DNA from: Rhynochetos jubatus
Taxonomy: Eukaryota; Chordata; Aves; Eurypygiformes; Rhynochetidae
Reading direction: 5' to 3'
Length of the DNA stretch: 64,000 nucleotides
Assembly (NCBI GenBank): GCA_027574665.1
Contig: CM050690.1
Coordinates: 42,337,665 to 42,401,664, forward strand
The notes below the pieces were generated by a model. That model did no database searches. It had not been told where the DNA came from and saw nothing but the letters and a program-made list of their open reading frames with translations. Shown piece by piece: positions 26,001-38,385 of the stretch. Positions within the stretch are counted from its first letter, which is position 1; the number at the start of each line of letters is the position of its first letter. Both the position numbers and the translations under genes were made by a program.

Positions 26001-26962
26001 AAAGGGAAAGCAAGCCACAGAAATATTTAACACTGGATAATATCTCAGCTTTAAGCAGTGCATCCTTTAGCATCTCTTCACATGGGACACACATGTGAGG
26101 ATCAAATATCATGTTTCAGACAATTGGGAAGGAATAGCTGGCTCTCAGAGGATGCTGAAATAGAGGAAACTATGCCATCAGACATATGGTTCTTGTAATG
26201 GTGGTTGGTAGCCAAGACTGTTCACATCACACAGGTCATGCTGGTAGGTGTTGCTCATATCTGTTCACTGATAGCCACCCTTAGACACGTATTCATGTTT
26301 CAGATCTCACTCTGATGAAAAATGAAGATTCATTCAGGTAGGGAATGGTCCCTTGGTGTCTGTTCCCATTCCTTCCATAGAATGTTTAATGGCAGAACCT
26401 TGGTCTGAGTGGTTCAGTGAATGTATCATTCATTGAAACGAAAACTGATTCATCTGACTGGTGCTGATGAATGCCTGTGCCACAGTTGTGTAAAATAGTG
26501 ATTACAGCTTGGTGCTGGGACACTGAAGGATTTACAGCCTTGCATATAGAACTCTTTCTGAAAGTGGAAGGGTTTGTTGATGCTTTCTCAGCTATGCTTT
26601 CAAGTAGGTCAGTTGTGCTATAGACACTACCCAGAGCAGGTTCTGAGGCATGTCAGACAGAGAAATAATTTATATTGAATGTTGTGTTGGGAGATAACTG
26701 AAGTGGATCTAGAAATTTTCTGAAAATTGTTTGTAACTCTCAGTATTTTAATATTGTATATGTTAGCATATAGGAATTATTACATTAATAAATTGCAATT
26801 TAGGAACCTTCAATTGACCCACAGTTTTGAAAATAAACCTTAAAGGGTAATTAGCATCTATACTTTCAACATGAAAAATCAATAGACTTATGTAGGAAGG
26901 AAGAATTCATACAAAATTAAGCTATCAGAAGGTATATTTTCATTGTCCAATCATATGTGCTT
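23079..26962. other. Noncoding DNA, includes a possible conserved block (24840-25480)
   Basis: No transposon, exon or RNA gene was recognised over nearly 4 kb, and no open frame of useful length occurs. The part 24840-25480 is AT-rich but not simple, with ordered words such as ATAAATGAACTC and TGGCCATTTATCTTGG that look like the texture of vertebrate conserved noncoding elements. This is only an impression from one sequence. Confidence 0.3.
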
Positions 26963-27112
26963 AAAACAAACAACACCAAACAAACAGACAACACCCCAAA
27001 AAAACCTCACAAACAAAAAACAAAAAATACCACCAACAAAAACCCCAACCAAAATCCGCACCAAAATAAAAACACCTCCCCTCAACACCCACCCACCCCC
27101 CTTCCCCCCCCA
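26963..27112. repeat. A/C-only low-complexity tract
   Basis: About 150 bases with almost no G or T on the plus strand: AAACAAACAACACC units first, then more C-rich text, ending in C runs. The lysine/threonine/proline-rich open frame across it (26943-27131) is a by-product. The C-rich end holds a G-quadruplex motif on the minus strand. Confidence 0.9.
27088..27111 (-). other. G-quadruplex motif (minus strand)
   Basis: On the plus strand CCC (27088-27090), CCC (27092-27094), C6 (27096-27101) and C8 (27104-27111) are separated by loops of 1, 1 and 2 bases. The minus strand therefore has four G runs with very short loops, among the most stable predicted quadruplex forms. The plus strand is a matching i-motif candidate. 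Confidence 0.75.
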
Positions 27113-29292
27113 GATATTTCCTTATAAATGAAATTGCATATCTAATCTTACCAGGGCCAGTATCTTATAGTTTGTTTATCTGTAACACAGTTGGCAATGA
27201 AGAAGTGTAACTCTTTGAATTAATTTCTGTAACTGATTTGAAGCACTAGATGTATTTTGTGTTCTAATAGATGTACAATGTACTAATTTTACCAGTGAGA
27301 GGCTTTGCATGTTTTATGAATGATACAATGTACTTTTCAGTGTATGTGCCAGCTGAATAGAATGGAGAAGTAAAAGTAAACATATATTCCTAAAATATAT
27401 ACTTAACCAATCAATTTTCTTAATAAGAAAATAATTCTGAGAAGTTAAAAATGCAAGATGAAAACATAAAAATAAATCAGCAAAACAACAACAAAACAAA
27501 TGAACAAACAAAATCCTCTAGTTAAGTAAAGTTCTCATTACTTCTTTAAGTAAAACCTTGACTCTTTAAGGTCTTTCCACTGAAATTCCATTAGGAATCT
27601 GTGAGCTTTTTGCCGAATTAAACTGTCAGCACCATACTTACAGAATGCCCTAAAAAGCACAGAAGAAATAGTATTTAGAAGAGTACATACTGGAGTTCAG
27701 CATACTTTATAGAGACAAGAAAATCAGAGTAGTAAAAAAGCTCATGTTTCAGAGGTAGAATGCCGCAGGAACAATGATTTAAGTGATTTGTTTATTCAGA
27801 ACTGCATCCAAGACTATAAATTTCTCCATGATGTGGTCAGGATTATTACCTTACTATCTTCTTTAGCGACTTATGTACAAATTAAATTCATGTAAGGATG
27901 TCCTGAGATGCACAGCCAAATTTCACAGGGTGCTGCAATATTCTGGCATGTATTAACAGAACCTTTTTGCTCTTTGCTCTTTGAATGAAACTAAGGATAA
28001 AATATATTTTCAACTAAAAAGGTTTTTCGTTGTTTTTTGTTTTTTTGTTTTTTTTTTAAGTAAAATACTCAGACAGAAAATTGTAGATGTCATTCTCTAT
28101 ATGTATGTTGGGGAGACTGCTGTTATGCATTCCCTTTTCTCTCTTGGGAAGAGTTTGAAAGATTGTGGAGATAAGCATAAGCTAAAGTGAATCTTTCAGC
28201 TATGTCTATATAAATCTTACTTTCTTGACACTTAGAAAGGAGTTTGTTAATATTGCATTAGGTTTTTTCATGAAATATAGGTTTCAACTATTTCATCTCA
28301 CAGTTAGGCTTCTGTTTACCCTGTTAACCTTGTAATCATGTAGGTACCTGTACTTCACCTCAGAGAAAACTGCATAAACGACAAAAATCCTACTATTTAC
28401 AAGCCATAGGCACAGCAACCCGAGGAAGGGAGAACGATGTGATAGGAAAGCCAGTTAGCACAAAACCTGACACTCAGGTTAATGATCTGTTACAGAGCAG
28501 TTGGCCACCCTCCCATCATTTTAAAGTATACACTGAAAGAACTAGAAACATAATATACAGTTGCAAGAGAACAAAACTACTAGGAGTGGGAGGTTCTGTT
28601 GGTTTTGACATCTGAAGAACTATCTCTGACTACTGCATTAGATATGTCTAAAATAGACATTTTGTACATGAGATGAGCTAGGATGATCAGGGATAAAGTA
28701 TTCAGAAACCACATCTGAGTGCAGAAGGTTACGAAGGAAATCACATACTAATTATATTTATGCAAACAGATAATCAGGCAGAAGAAGTTGAAAAGAAAGT
28801 CCAGCATAATTGCCTGAAAATGAAATATTTAAGTTCATGTCATGTTTTATATATAAACATGTGTTTAATATTGCAGTAGTTCCCATTTGACTGATTTGAC
28901 TTTTCTGGACGAGTGTATTCTAAGCAGCTGAAGTGTTACACCATGCCTTTTGAGTTCATAGAAGAGAGCCCATCCACACTATCAACAGTAGCCAGGAGAT
29001 TTTATCTTCTTTAACTTTTCAAATTTATGGCAGATACGTACCGTCTCTTTGTGAGGAAAGCAAGTTACCATGCATGAGACTGCACTAATGTTGGTCTCTT
29101 TTGACCTGATCTAGTTGTGATAAACCTTTGTGCTGTATCTTTAGTAGCCGCTTGTCCTCTGATGATATCCAGAGGCCATAAAGTGTATCAGGACCCCATG
29201 GTGTGATGAATTTTGAAAGCAGAAGATTGTATCCTTTCTCCAAGTATCTTACAGTGTAATTTTAGACAAGACATTATAGATGTTTATAACAG
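27113..29292. other. Noncoding DNA without recognised features
   Basis: AT-rich. A T-rich tract with G interruptions lies at 28021-28058. The neighbourhood of 28360-28620 is somewhat less AT-rich but unassigned. No exon or repeat family was seen. Confidence 0.5.
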
Positions 29293-29487
29293 AAATAACA
29301 AAACGAAAAACCACATGAGAAAAACAAACCGCCTCTTAAAAAAAAACCCAACAAACAAACCCTTGCTCAAAAAAAAGACTAAAAAACAAATTAAAAAAAA
29401 ACCAACAAAAAACAAACCAATAAACAACTACAGCATGAAAACCAAAACCCAAACCCAAACAAACAAAGAAACAAACAAACAAAAATG
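29293..29487. repeat. A-rich A/C low-complexity tract
   Basis: About 195 bases dominated by AAAC, AAAAACC and AAACCC units with few G or T on the plus strand. It ends in AAACCCAAACCCAAAC followed by AAACAAAC repeats. The lysine/asparagine-rich open frame 29213-29542 is a consequence of composition and is not called as a gene. Confidence 0.85.
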
Positions 29488-30483
29488 GAAGAGAATGGGA
29501 ACAAGGAAAATAGTGGCAAGAACAGCTGGTGATACCACTTAATGTTATGCTTAACTTACTGATAATCAGGTCTTCAGAAGCTACAAAAAAGAAGAAAACA
29601 CTAGACTATGCTGTAATTCTTTTTATCAACACCATCTAGGCGATAAGAATGAATTAATGCTCTGCCATGTCTTTTTGAATTATTCTTTCACATGAGACTA
29701 AGGTGTCATGATTTGAATAACTCATGTATTCAAACTGTAATACTGAAATGCTCTTTCACTTTGACCTTTAGATCGATATCTGCCTGAAAGTGTTTGGTCC
29801 CTGTACTCTTTTCCTGTTTACAAGCTGTCTGGGCAATAGAGCATGGAATTTAAATGTTTACCAATCAAAGTATAAAATACTAAGTGGCTGAAGTTAGAAA
29901 ACTCTATAGAAGGATTGAAAATCGTGGCTTATTCTCATAAAAAGTTACACAGTGATAACAGAAAACTGAAGCCTTTTAGGTCAAAGTTTGAAGGAGGAAT
30001 AGAAAAACTTTTCAGTCTGGAACATAATGAATTTAAATATGGAAATCACTGTCTGCATCCTCTACAGAGCTCAGATTGTCTTCAAGTTTTTTCCTTCTCT
30101 TCATCATAAGTATGTTTGAATTGTCTTGCAACAACAAAAAATAATTAAGGCAGAGAATGGTAGACAAGTTTCAGAGTGTTAAACCAGACAATGAAATACA
30201 ATGAGAGTTTGCAGAGGTTTTCCTTATGTATCAGGTAAACTATTATCTGTTTAGTTTCAAAATTTCAAGGCATTTTTCCAAACCAGGCATTTTAACTGCT
30301 GCTGAGTGACTCGAGCAGATATGGGAAGATGTGTGTAGCTTTAGAGGCAAATAATGGAATAATAACTAAAATCTTAAATGCTAATAAAGATGCTCTGCTG
30401 AAGCATACTGGAAAGGGTAAGAAATTCTGCATGAGTGATACTTTTTTTCTTAAAAAGTCAGCTTTGACATCAGACTGACAACA
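29488..30483. other. Noncoding DNA without recognised features
   Basis: One kilobase of AT-rich sequence between the A/C tract and a CR1 tail. The frame at plus 29915-30109 has no recognisable features. Confidence 0.5.
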
Positions 30484-31520
30484 TCAGAATCATAACTTCA
30501 TGGACTGGTTGAGAGACCTCTGGAGGTCATCTTGTCCAACTCTCTTGATCAAGCAGGTTTACCTAGAACCAGTTGTCCAGGACTGTGTCCAGATGGCTTT
30601 TGAATATTTCCAAGAGTGGAGACCCAACAACTTGTCAGGGGAACCTGTGCTCAATCACCTTTACTTTATACATTTCTTTATGTTCATATGGACCCTCCTG
30701 TGTTTTAGCCTGTGCCCACTGCCTCTTGTCTTGTCACTGGGCACCACCAAAATCAGGCTGGCTCTGTCTTCCATGCACCCTTCCTTCAGGTATTTGTGCA
30801 TGTTGATGAATTCCCTCTGAGACATCTCTTCTCCAGGCTAAAGAGTCCCTCAGTCTTTCCTCATATGTGAGATGACAAAATCCCTTAGTAATTTTAGTCC
30901 TTTTCTGGTCTTTTTCCAGTAGCTCTCTATCTCTTCTCTGATCTCTTTTCTACTACAGGGTGCAGAACAGGACACAGTACTTCAGCACTCCAGCACTCTC
31001 ACCAGAGTTCAATAAATAAAAAGGATCATTTCCCTTTACCTTCTAGCAACAGTTTGTCTGATGCAGACAAGAATGCTAATGGCTTTCTTTGCTGTCTCAT
31101 GTTCAATATAGTGTCCATGAGGACTCCCTGGGCCTTTTCTGCAATGCTGCTTTTCAGCTGGTCACACCACAGCAGGTACTGGTGCATGGGAATACTCCTC
31201 CCCAGGTTCAGATCTTACACTTCCCTTGTAGAACTTCATGTAGTTCCTGACAGCCCATATATTTGACCTGCTGAGGTCCCTCTGGATGGCAGCATAACAC
31301 TCCGACATATCAGCCACTCCTCCCAGTTGTGTATCATTTACAAAGCTGCTGAGGGTACAGTCTGCCTCATCACACAGATCATTGATGAAGAGGTTAATTA
31401 GTATTAGACCTGGTATTGAATTCTGAGATATAACACTAGTTACTGGTCTCTAACTAGACTTTGCCCCACTGATCAGAGCTCTCTGGGCCTGGCCATTCAA
31501 TCCATTTTCATTTCATTCCT
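30484..31520 (-). mobile_element. CR1 LINE, old 5'-truncated copy (about 1 kb)
   Basis: An older CR1 on the minus strand. The plus-strand text starts with CAGAATCATAACTTCATGGAC and continues with GAGGTCATCTTGTCCAA, CTTTCCTCATATG, a TTCTTTGCTG-type block, CTCTGGATGGCAGCATAACA, TCATTGATGAAGAGGTTAAT and CTGGTCTCTAACTAGACT, all diverged CR1 words in the right order. The minus strand near 30560-30650 reads VVGSPLLEIFKSHLD, the conserved C-terminus of CR1 reverse transcriptase, with a stop codon just upstream. It includes the last third of the reverse-transcriptase region. Similarity fades near 31520 and the exact 5' edge is uncertain. Divergence is much greater than in the copies at 6878 and 36917, so it is older. 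Confidence 0.9.
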
Positions 31521-34500
31521 GTTAACAGTTTTTTTATGACATGGTCAGTCACCATAATTATCTGAAGGGTTTTTAATTGCAAATGTACTTCAATGTACTG
31601 GATATTTTCTGTACTCTTTGTCTCAGTTATTTGCATCAATTCCCAATTGGCGCACGCCAAAATTAAGGAAGTTATGGTAGTGACTTATAACCCGAGAAGA
31701 AAGGCTACATAATATGGGAAGCAAAACAAAGTTGGGAGACTTAACATGCTCAGAGCTGTTGAGTGCATGGTGTGTAAAAAAAAAGGCTTAAGAGCTTGTA
31801 GGTACCCATATTAATATAGAGTTCAAAACCTGTGTCATACTCTTTTCTGAAATACCTCTTATAAGGTTAGTACTATTTTTGATAACATTGGACAGTGTAT
31901 AAAATTAATATTACATACTTCTCAGAATTTGCCTGCCAGTCTGGAGGAACTACCCAGAAGCACAAAATGTTCATTGAGAAACTATGCCATGACTGAGTTT
32001 TTTGACAATATCTTTCCCTGGCATAGTTGTTTTGCTTTTCCACATGACATTTCCACAAGAAGTTTAAACTCTTGCAAAGTAATGCTTTAGTCTCTATGAA
32101 GGCTCACAAAGAATTTGCCCTATATGAAAAAAGTGGTGAGTTACATGTGAAAACTGAGTTAATGATACTTATAATGGAAACAAATGTATAGGGAAAAGAA
32201 AATTATTACTAGAAGATTTATTTCTGTTCAGTCTCTTTCATGTTCTGATAGATGATTCTAAGTAGTAAAATTATTATATGACTGTTTTCTTTTACAATTC
32301 ATCCTCTTGTATCAATCCTTTGGTTTTGCAGGCTGGTGCAAGCTACAGCTATATGTATTAGCATATTAAACTGTTCATAAGTTCTGCAGTTTCATTACAC
32401 ATCAGGTAACTTCTGTGCATAATCATACAAAACGTTAGGATGTGATAGTTTGGCTCAGACACACAACTAAAATCTTAATTCACTGAAGATTAATTTTGGA
32501 CTACTTCCCAGTGTGAGTAGGGGGAACACTATTTTTTGGTGATGTTGGCTGGGAAAAGTATTTGGGAGTCATTCATTGGGAAGGAATAATCCTTAGTACA
32601 TAATGCCCTGCTAGATGTCTAGGTGGCTGTCTACCTCTTGTCATCTGTATATTTTATTCTGATTACAGCCATAATTGGAGGAGTTTTAAGGGCTCCATTC
32701 AACTCTGTAGTTAGTGAGCCTGTAAATCTCATCTTCTTGATGTGATCATTATAATCAGAAAAATCATCTGCAGCAGAGGTGATCAAATAATGTTCTTTCT
32801 ATAAATTACTGCTTGACTTAATTTGCTTCATCCACATCTGCTTTCTCTGGTTTAGTATCGTTAATATTTAGAAAGCTGCAGATTCATTTACACAAGCTGG
32901 TGGTCTTAGACTTACCCACATTTTTGATTTAGATTATCTGTGTGTGTTTGTTTTAAGTAGGCGGACGTTGATGTTAAAGACAGGGCGGGGCAGCTCATCC
33001 TAAAATGTAAGATACTAGATTTCAACAAAGCAGGGAGTAAAGCAAGTCCTTCCTTTTTGTTACTTAGACTCTACTCATGTACTTGTTCAGCAAGTTATCA
33101 GAAACAATATACATCAGAGGTGATATCACCTTCTGCACCATCAGTGGGTGACATTTTCCACTTCCAATCAGGAACCCTGTGCAATGGTAACAGGGGAGTT
33201 TAGCAGCAACATTGCGCAAGGGTTAAAAAAGCAATGTGGAGGAAGCAGTTACAGGCTAAAGCTCCAAACACAAAAGAATTAAACCAAATAGAGGAGAGTG
33301 GAGATAGCAGTGTTAAGAGCTTTGTTTTTGTTAGCAGCATCACCTTAGGCTTTTGGGAAAAAACAAACCTCTCAGACAACAAAAAAAAGATGATACCCTT
33401 GTCCTTAGAGCACAGCTAATGATGTCTGCCAAGGCAGAGGTAAGTACTGAAGGAAAGCATCATCCTAATCTATTTCACAGGTTTAGCTTTTTTTGTTTAT
33501 GTTCTTTAGATTATTCGTTATTATTCAGAGAGCTTCTGAGAATATCCACTTTTGTAAAGAAGACTGGAAAGAGAGTCAGGAAAGTGGCATCTTCTTAGCA
33601 CACTGATCTCAGAATACATTTCCTCCTTCAAACTACACAACAGCCCTGCTGCGATTTAAAGCTCCATGTCCCATTTTATTGCGAAGAACAAGACATGAAG
33701 AAATCCATATAAGTTTGTGGCTTCTAGGTATACTTTGGAAAATGTAATTACCAGCTTCTTCATTTTCTTTTCTAGTATTGAGTTTAACAAGGCTAGAAAG
33801 ATGAGATTAGGTATTTACTAACAGTTAACTTGCACAAAGTGAAATGCACATCAGTCTAATTACCCACCGTGGGTTCAAAGTAAAACAAGGTTTTTCTGAC
33901 TTCTTGATCTATCTCCAGTTCCACATGATAAATTTTCTAACTGGATGTATCCAACCTGGTTAGTTTGATTCAAGAACTTTAAAAAATCAATAACAATTTT
34001 GAATTTAATATTGTCAGGTTCCTTTAACCTGCACCTACTTAAAAAAAAAAAGAACCCCAGACGAGGAAACCAAGTAATATCAACAAAACTCCAGAAAACC
34101 AATCCCTAACTCTGCTGGACTTCATTACTTCCTGGCAATTTATTTCTTTGTTCTCCTTCAGCCCGATATGTAGGACTTCGTGGCAGGGTAGACTGGAGCT
34201 CTGATGGACAGAGCTCTAAAGTGCCAGAAAGGACACTCTTGGAGCTGTATTTCACTCCCGTATTGACTTGGAAGATACCTCTGAGACGTACATGTATGGG
34301 ATTCAAAAATTTAAAGTAACTTCTCTGCCTCCATGTGAGGTCATCTTATCCAGTTAGATCATCCCTTCTTTCTGAAACACCTGCAGAAAAAATCCACAGG
34401 AAAAGCATCAGATTATTTCAAGGGTTGATATTTTCCACAGATTTTACTGAGGGAAGGCTCTTCTGTTATTTTCAATTCCATGATCCTACATACAATACAA

Positions 34501-34589
34501 ATAACCATGTCTCAGGGTGTACTATTTAGCACATGCAGTAAATTTTTCTTTACGTGATTTCTGGTTATGCCAAAACTATTTCTTAGCTT
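31521..34589. other. Noncoding DNA without recognised features
   Basis: AT-rich unique-looking sequence. The overlapping frames at 33200-33598 and the minus frames 33875-34306 have no domain hallmarks. No repeat family was recognised. Confidence 0.5.
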
Positions 34590-35039
34590 TAACCTTGGCT
34601 TGTGGTAATGCCTCATGTGTGTCTACTGCCAAGGGTATTACTGAAAGATGATACTGTAACACATTAAGGAAATCTGTCCCTGTCCCTGTAACATCAAAGA
34701 CCCAAGATCCTGAGGGAGAAGGTACCTGTGTGGAAAGGAGTTGCCACAACCTCTGGGACTTAGCTGGGGTCAGGTGCAACAGTCTTTGCACCTGCAGGAG
34801 GTGTGTGCTGCTGAAGGGTTTGACACTGGGTAGTGGAGCTGTGGGAGGAGGTGAGCAGACAGGGTAAAAATGGGGATGCTGAAAAGGAGATGAACATCCT
34901 TCCTGACCCTGCAGTTACAGGAACATGAACCCTCACTGCATCAAGGAGATTCAAGCAAACCTTAGCTTGTGAGGCTTGCCATGGAGAGGTTGATTCTGGG
35001 GAAGCCTGGGAGCTTGTGAGGTCTGGCACCAAGAGGATG
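34590..35039 (+). mobile_element. Probable 5' (ORF1-side) region of the old CR1
   Basis: A GC-richer segment immediately upstream of the recognised CR1 body. It has CTG/CAG-rich text such as CTGCAGGAGG and GCTTGTGAGGTCTGGCACC, similar in style to the CR1 ORF1 region, where a basic linker leads to a stretch ending in a serine/cysteine-rich segment. If so, the old element has lost most of its endonuclease-coding part in a large internal deletion. The alternative is unrelated GC-rich DNA. The left edge is uncertain. Confidence 0.4.
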
Positions 35040-36916
35040 CTTTCTGCTCTGCTTGCAGCTCTGGTTGTCAGACAACCTTAGGGAATGCTGTAGGTGTTTT
35101 CTGCAGACTGCTTAATCAGGGAAAATAAGAAGATGAAGCCTCTTCAAAAGCTGGAAGAAGCCTCACTTTCACAGCCCCTTGTTATCTTGGGGAGCATTGA
35201 AGTGCCCTGGTACTTGGAGAGACAACACAGGAGTGCAGAAGAAATGTAGGAGGTTTCTAGAGTGCTTTTATGATAGTTTTCCATCACAGGTGATTGAAGA
35301 GGTCATGAGTGGAGGTGCTCTGCTGGACCTGACATTTACAAACACGGGTGAACTGGTGAGGATGTAAAGGCAGGGAGTAACCTTGGCTGTGATGCCTCTG
35401 AGATGGTGGGGTTTAGTATACTGAGGAGGAAACAAGCCTAAAAGCAGGGTCACTGCTTTGGACTTTAGGAGAGCAAACTTTGGCCTCTTTAGAGACCTTC
35501 TTGGAGGAATCCCATGGCATACAGTCCTGAAGAGAGGAGGTGTCCAGGAGAGATGATTTATACTCAAGGATTACCTCCTGCAAGTTGAGGCATGGTCCAT
35601 CTTGATGAGCAGGAAGTCAAGCAAAGGTGGAAGAGGTTTGCATGGATGAATATGGAGCTACTGAATAAACTCAGAAAGAAAAAAAGAAGCATAGAGAAGG
35701 CAGAAACAGGGAGAGGAGATCTAGGGGAAATATAGGGGCACTTGTCCAAGCACACATACGTGGAAAAAGACAAAACCCAAGTAAGGTTGAAATCCAATGA
35801 GGGATGTGAATCAAAAGGAAGGTGAGGGCCTGCTGCTGAATGGGGCAAGGTCCCAGATGACAAAGGACATAAGAAAGGCCAATGAACCCCTTGGTTTTCT
35901 TCACCTGTCTCTTTACTAATGGTGCCTGCTTTCAGGTATGGTCCCTGAGTCCTTGAGAACAGTGGGCAAGCCTGCAGCAAGAATGACTTACTTTGGTGGA
36001 GGAAGATCAGGTTAGGGAATATCTGTATAAACTGGGCATACAGAAGTCCTTGGGAACTGATGGGATGCACCCATGAGTGCTGAGGGAGCTGGATGATGTC
36101 ATTGCAAGGCCACTCTTGGTTATCTGTGAATGGTCATGGTGATTAGGCATTGAGGACTGGAAGAAAGCAAATGTCACACCTGTCTCCAAGAAGGTCAGGA
36201 AGAAGACTTTGTGTAAGTAGAAACCAGTCAGTCTCCCCTTGATGTCTGGAAAGGTCATGGAGCAAATGACCCTGGAAATAATTTCCAAATCTACTGAGAA
36301 CAGGAGGATGATTGGAAGTGGTCAGCATGGATTCATGAAGGAAAGATCATTCCTGACCAACCTGACAGACTTTTGCATTGAAGCAACTGGAAGAGTAGAT
36401 GAAGGAAAGGCAGTGCATGTTAATCTGGACTTAAACAAGGTTTTCGACACTTCCCCACAACTGAAGTAATATGGGCTAGGTAGTGGAAAATGAGTTGGAT
36501 TAAAAACAGGCTGAACTGTCAGGCTCGAAAGGCTTTGATCAGTAGAACGAAGTCCAGATGGTTGATATTGAGTCAAATAGTGTTTAAAATCATCATGAAT
36601 TACCTGAATAATGGGCAGTGTATCCTCAGCATATTGGCAGATGATACAAAACAGGGAAGAAAGGCTGATATACCAGATGGGAGTCTTATTATTCAGAAGG
36701 ACCTTAACAAGCTATAAAAATCAGTTGAGAAACTTATTCTTGTCAGCAAAGGAAAGTGCAAAGTCTTGCACCTGTGGAAGAATAGCACTGCCTGTGGGCT
36801 GACCAGCTGGAAACCAACTTTGCCAAAAAGACCTTGTAAGTCCTGGTGAATTCCAAGTTGAACAAGAGATAGCATTGTGTCCTTGTGATAAAGAAAACAA
36901 ACAGTATTCTGGGCTT
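35040..36916 (+). mobile_element. Old CR1 LINE, 5' part (interrupted)
   Basis: Plus-strand CR1, long for a fossil copy. From about 35133 it follows the CR1 polyprotein: GCTGGAAGAAGCCTCAC, then the end of the endonuclease (GGALLDLTFTNTGELV at about 35310-35360), the linker with GCAAACTTTGGCCTCTT, AGCAGGAAGTCAAGCAAAGG and CTGCATGGATGAA, and the reverse transcriptase (VMEQM, SGQHGFMKE at about 36320, FLTNL, VDEGKAV, LDLNKVFDT, WIKNRLN, ILADDTK near 36640). Many substitutions, stops and shifts are present, so it cannot make protein. The reading breaks at 'GTATTCTGGGCTT' (36903-36916), where a younger CR1 is inserted, and resumes at 38425. Opposite-strand frames across it (for example 35564-36070) are shadows. 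Confidence 0.93.
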
Positions 36917-38385
36917 CACAGATTTACAGATTCACAGAGTGTTAGGGGTTGGAAGGGACTTCCAGAGGTCATCTGGTCCAACCCCCTGCCAGACCAGGAT
37001 CACCTAGAGTAGATCACACAGGAACAAGTCCAGGCAGCTTTTGAAAGTCTCCAGAGAAGGAGACTCCACCACCTCTCTGGGCAGCCTGTTCCAGTGCTCT
37101 GTCACCCTCACAGGGAAGAAGGATTTCCTCAGGTTCAGGTTGAACCTTCTGTTTTCCAGTTCATGGCCATTGCCCTTAGTCCTGTCACTGGGCACCACTG
37201 AGAAGAGCCTGGCCCCATCCTCCTGACACCCACCCTTGAGATATTGATAAGCATTAATAAGATCCCCGCTCAGCCTTCTCTTCTCCAAACTAAACGGATC
37301 CAGCTCTCTCAGCCTTTCCTCATATGGAAGGTGCTCCAGGCCCTTCATCATCTTAGTGGCCCTGCGCTGGACCCTCTCCAGTAGTTGCTTGTCCTTCTTG
37401 AGCTGAGGAGCCCAGAACTGGACACAGTACTCCAGGTGAGGTCTCACCAGTGCTGAGTAGAGGGGGAGGATACCTTCCCTCGACCTGCTAGCCACGCTTT
37501 TCTTAATGCATCCCAGGATGCCACTGGCCTTCTTGACCTCGAGGGCAAACTGTTGGCTCATGGTCATCCTCTTGTCCACCAGGACTCCAAGGTCCTTTTC
37601 CCCAGGGCCACCCTCCAGCAGGTCAGACCCCAACCTGTACTGATCCATGGGGTTGTTCTTCCCCAGATGCAGCATTTTACACTTTCCCTTATTGAATTGC
37701 ATTAGATTTCTCCCTGCTCAGCTCTCCAGCCTGTCTAGGTCATGCTGGATGGCCGCATGGCCTTCTGGCGTGGCAGCCACTCCTCCCGGTTTGGTATTGT
37801 CAGCAGACTTGCTGAGAGTACATTCTATCTCTTCGTCCAGGTCGTTGATGAATATATTGAATAGTGCTAGACGCAGCACCGACCCCTGGGGGATGCCACT
37901 AGCCACAGGTCTCCAACTAGACTCTGCCCCATTGACCACAACCCTCTGAGTTCTTTCCCCCAGACTGTTTCCAATCCACCTCACCACCCAATGGTCCAGT
38001 CCATGCTTCCTAAGCTTGTCTATGAGGATGCCATGGGAGACTGTGTCAAATGCTTTGCTGAAGTCAAGGTAGACCACATCCACTACCTTCCCCTCATCTA
38101 TCCATCTAGTGATGCCATCATAAAAAGCTATCATCAGATTGGTCAAGCATGACTTTCCCTTGTTGAATCCATGCTGACTACTCATGATTAGCTTCTTTTC
38201 CTCAACATGCTTTGAGATGGCACCAAGAAAAATTTGTTCCATCATCTTTCCAGGGATGGATTTGCGGCTGACCAGCCTATATTTACCTGGGTCCTCCTTC
38301 TTGCCTTTTTGAAGATTGGAGTAACATTGGCTTTCCTCCAGTCCTCAGACACCTCTCCTGTTCTCCAAGGCTTTTCAAAGATTAG
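36917..38385 (-). mobile_element. Young CR1 LINE (1.47 kb) nested in an older CR1
   Basis: Minus-strand CR1 with the 3' tail (CACAGATTTACAGATTCACAG inverted) at 36917. Codons from 38245 down to 37004 form one reverse-transcriptase reading frame of 414 codons with a single internal stop at 37718-37720 (TGA where CR1 normally has TGG in 'RLESW'). Visible motifs, counted from the methionine at 38245: SQHGF at 23-27, LDFSKAFDT at 60-68, PQGSV at 119-123, and SADN at 147-150 where the catalytic FADD is expected. The thumb and C-terminal part contain [32 protein letters not shown] and [17 protein letters not shown], ending DLFLCDLL. The frame continues 5' as [14 protein letters not shown], with one base fewer than usual near 38312. 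Similarity ends at about 38385, so ORF1, endonuclease and early RT are missing (5' truncation). It is dead but young. Confidence 0.96.

Noticed and set aside
29213-29542. Lysine/asparagine/threonine-rich 109-codon frame
   Set aside because: It simply translates an A/C low-complexity tract.
35564-36070. 168-codon minus-strand frame
   Set aside because: It is antisense to the old plus-strand CR1 and has no independent support.
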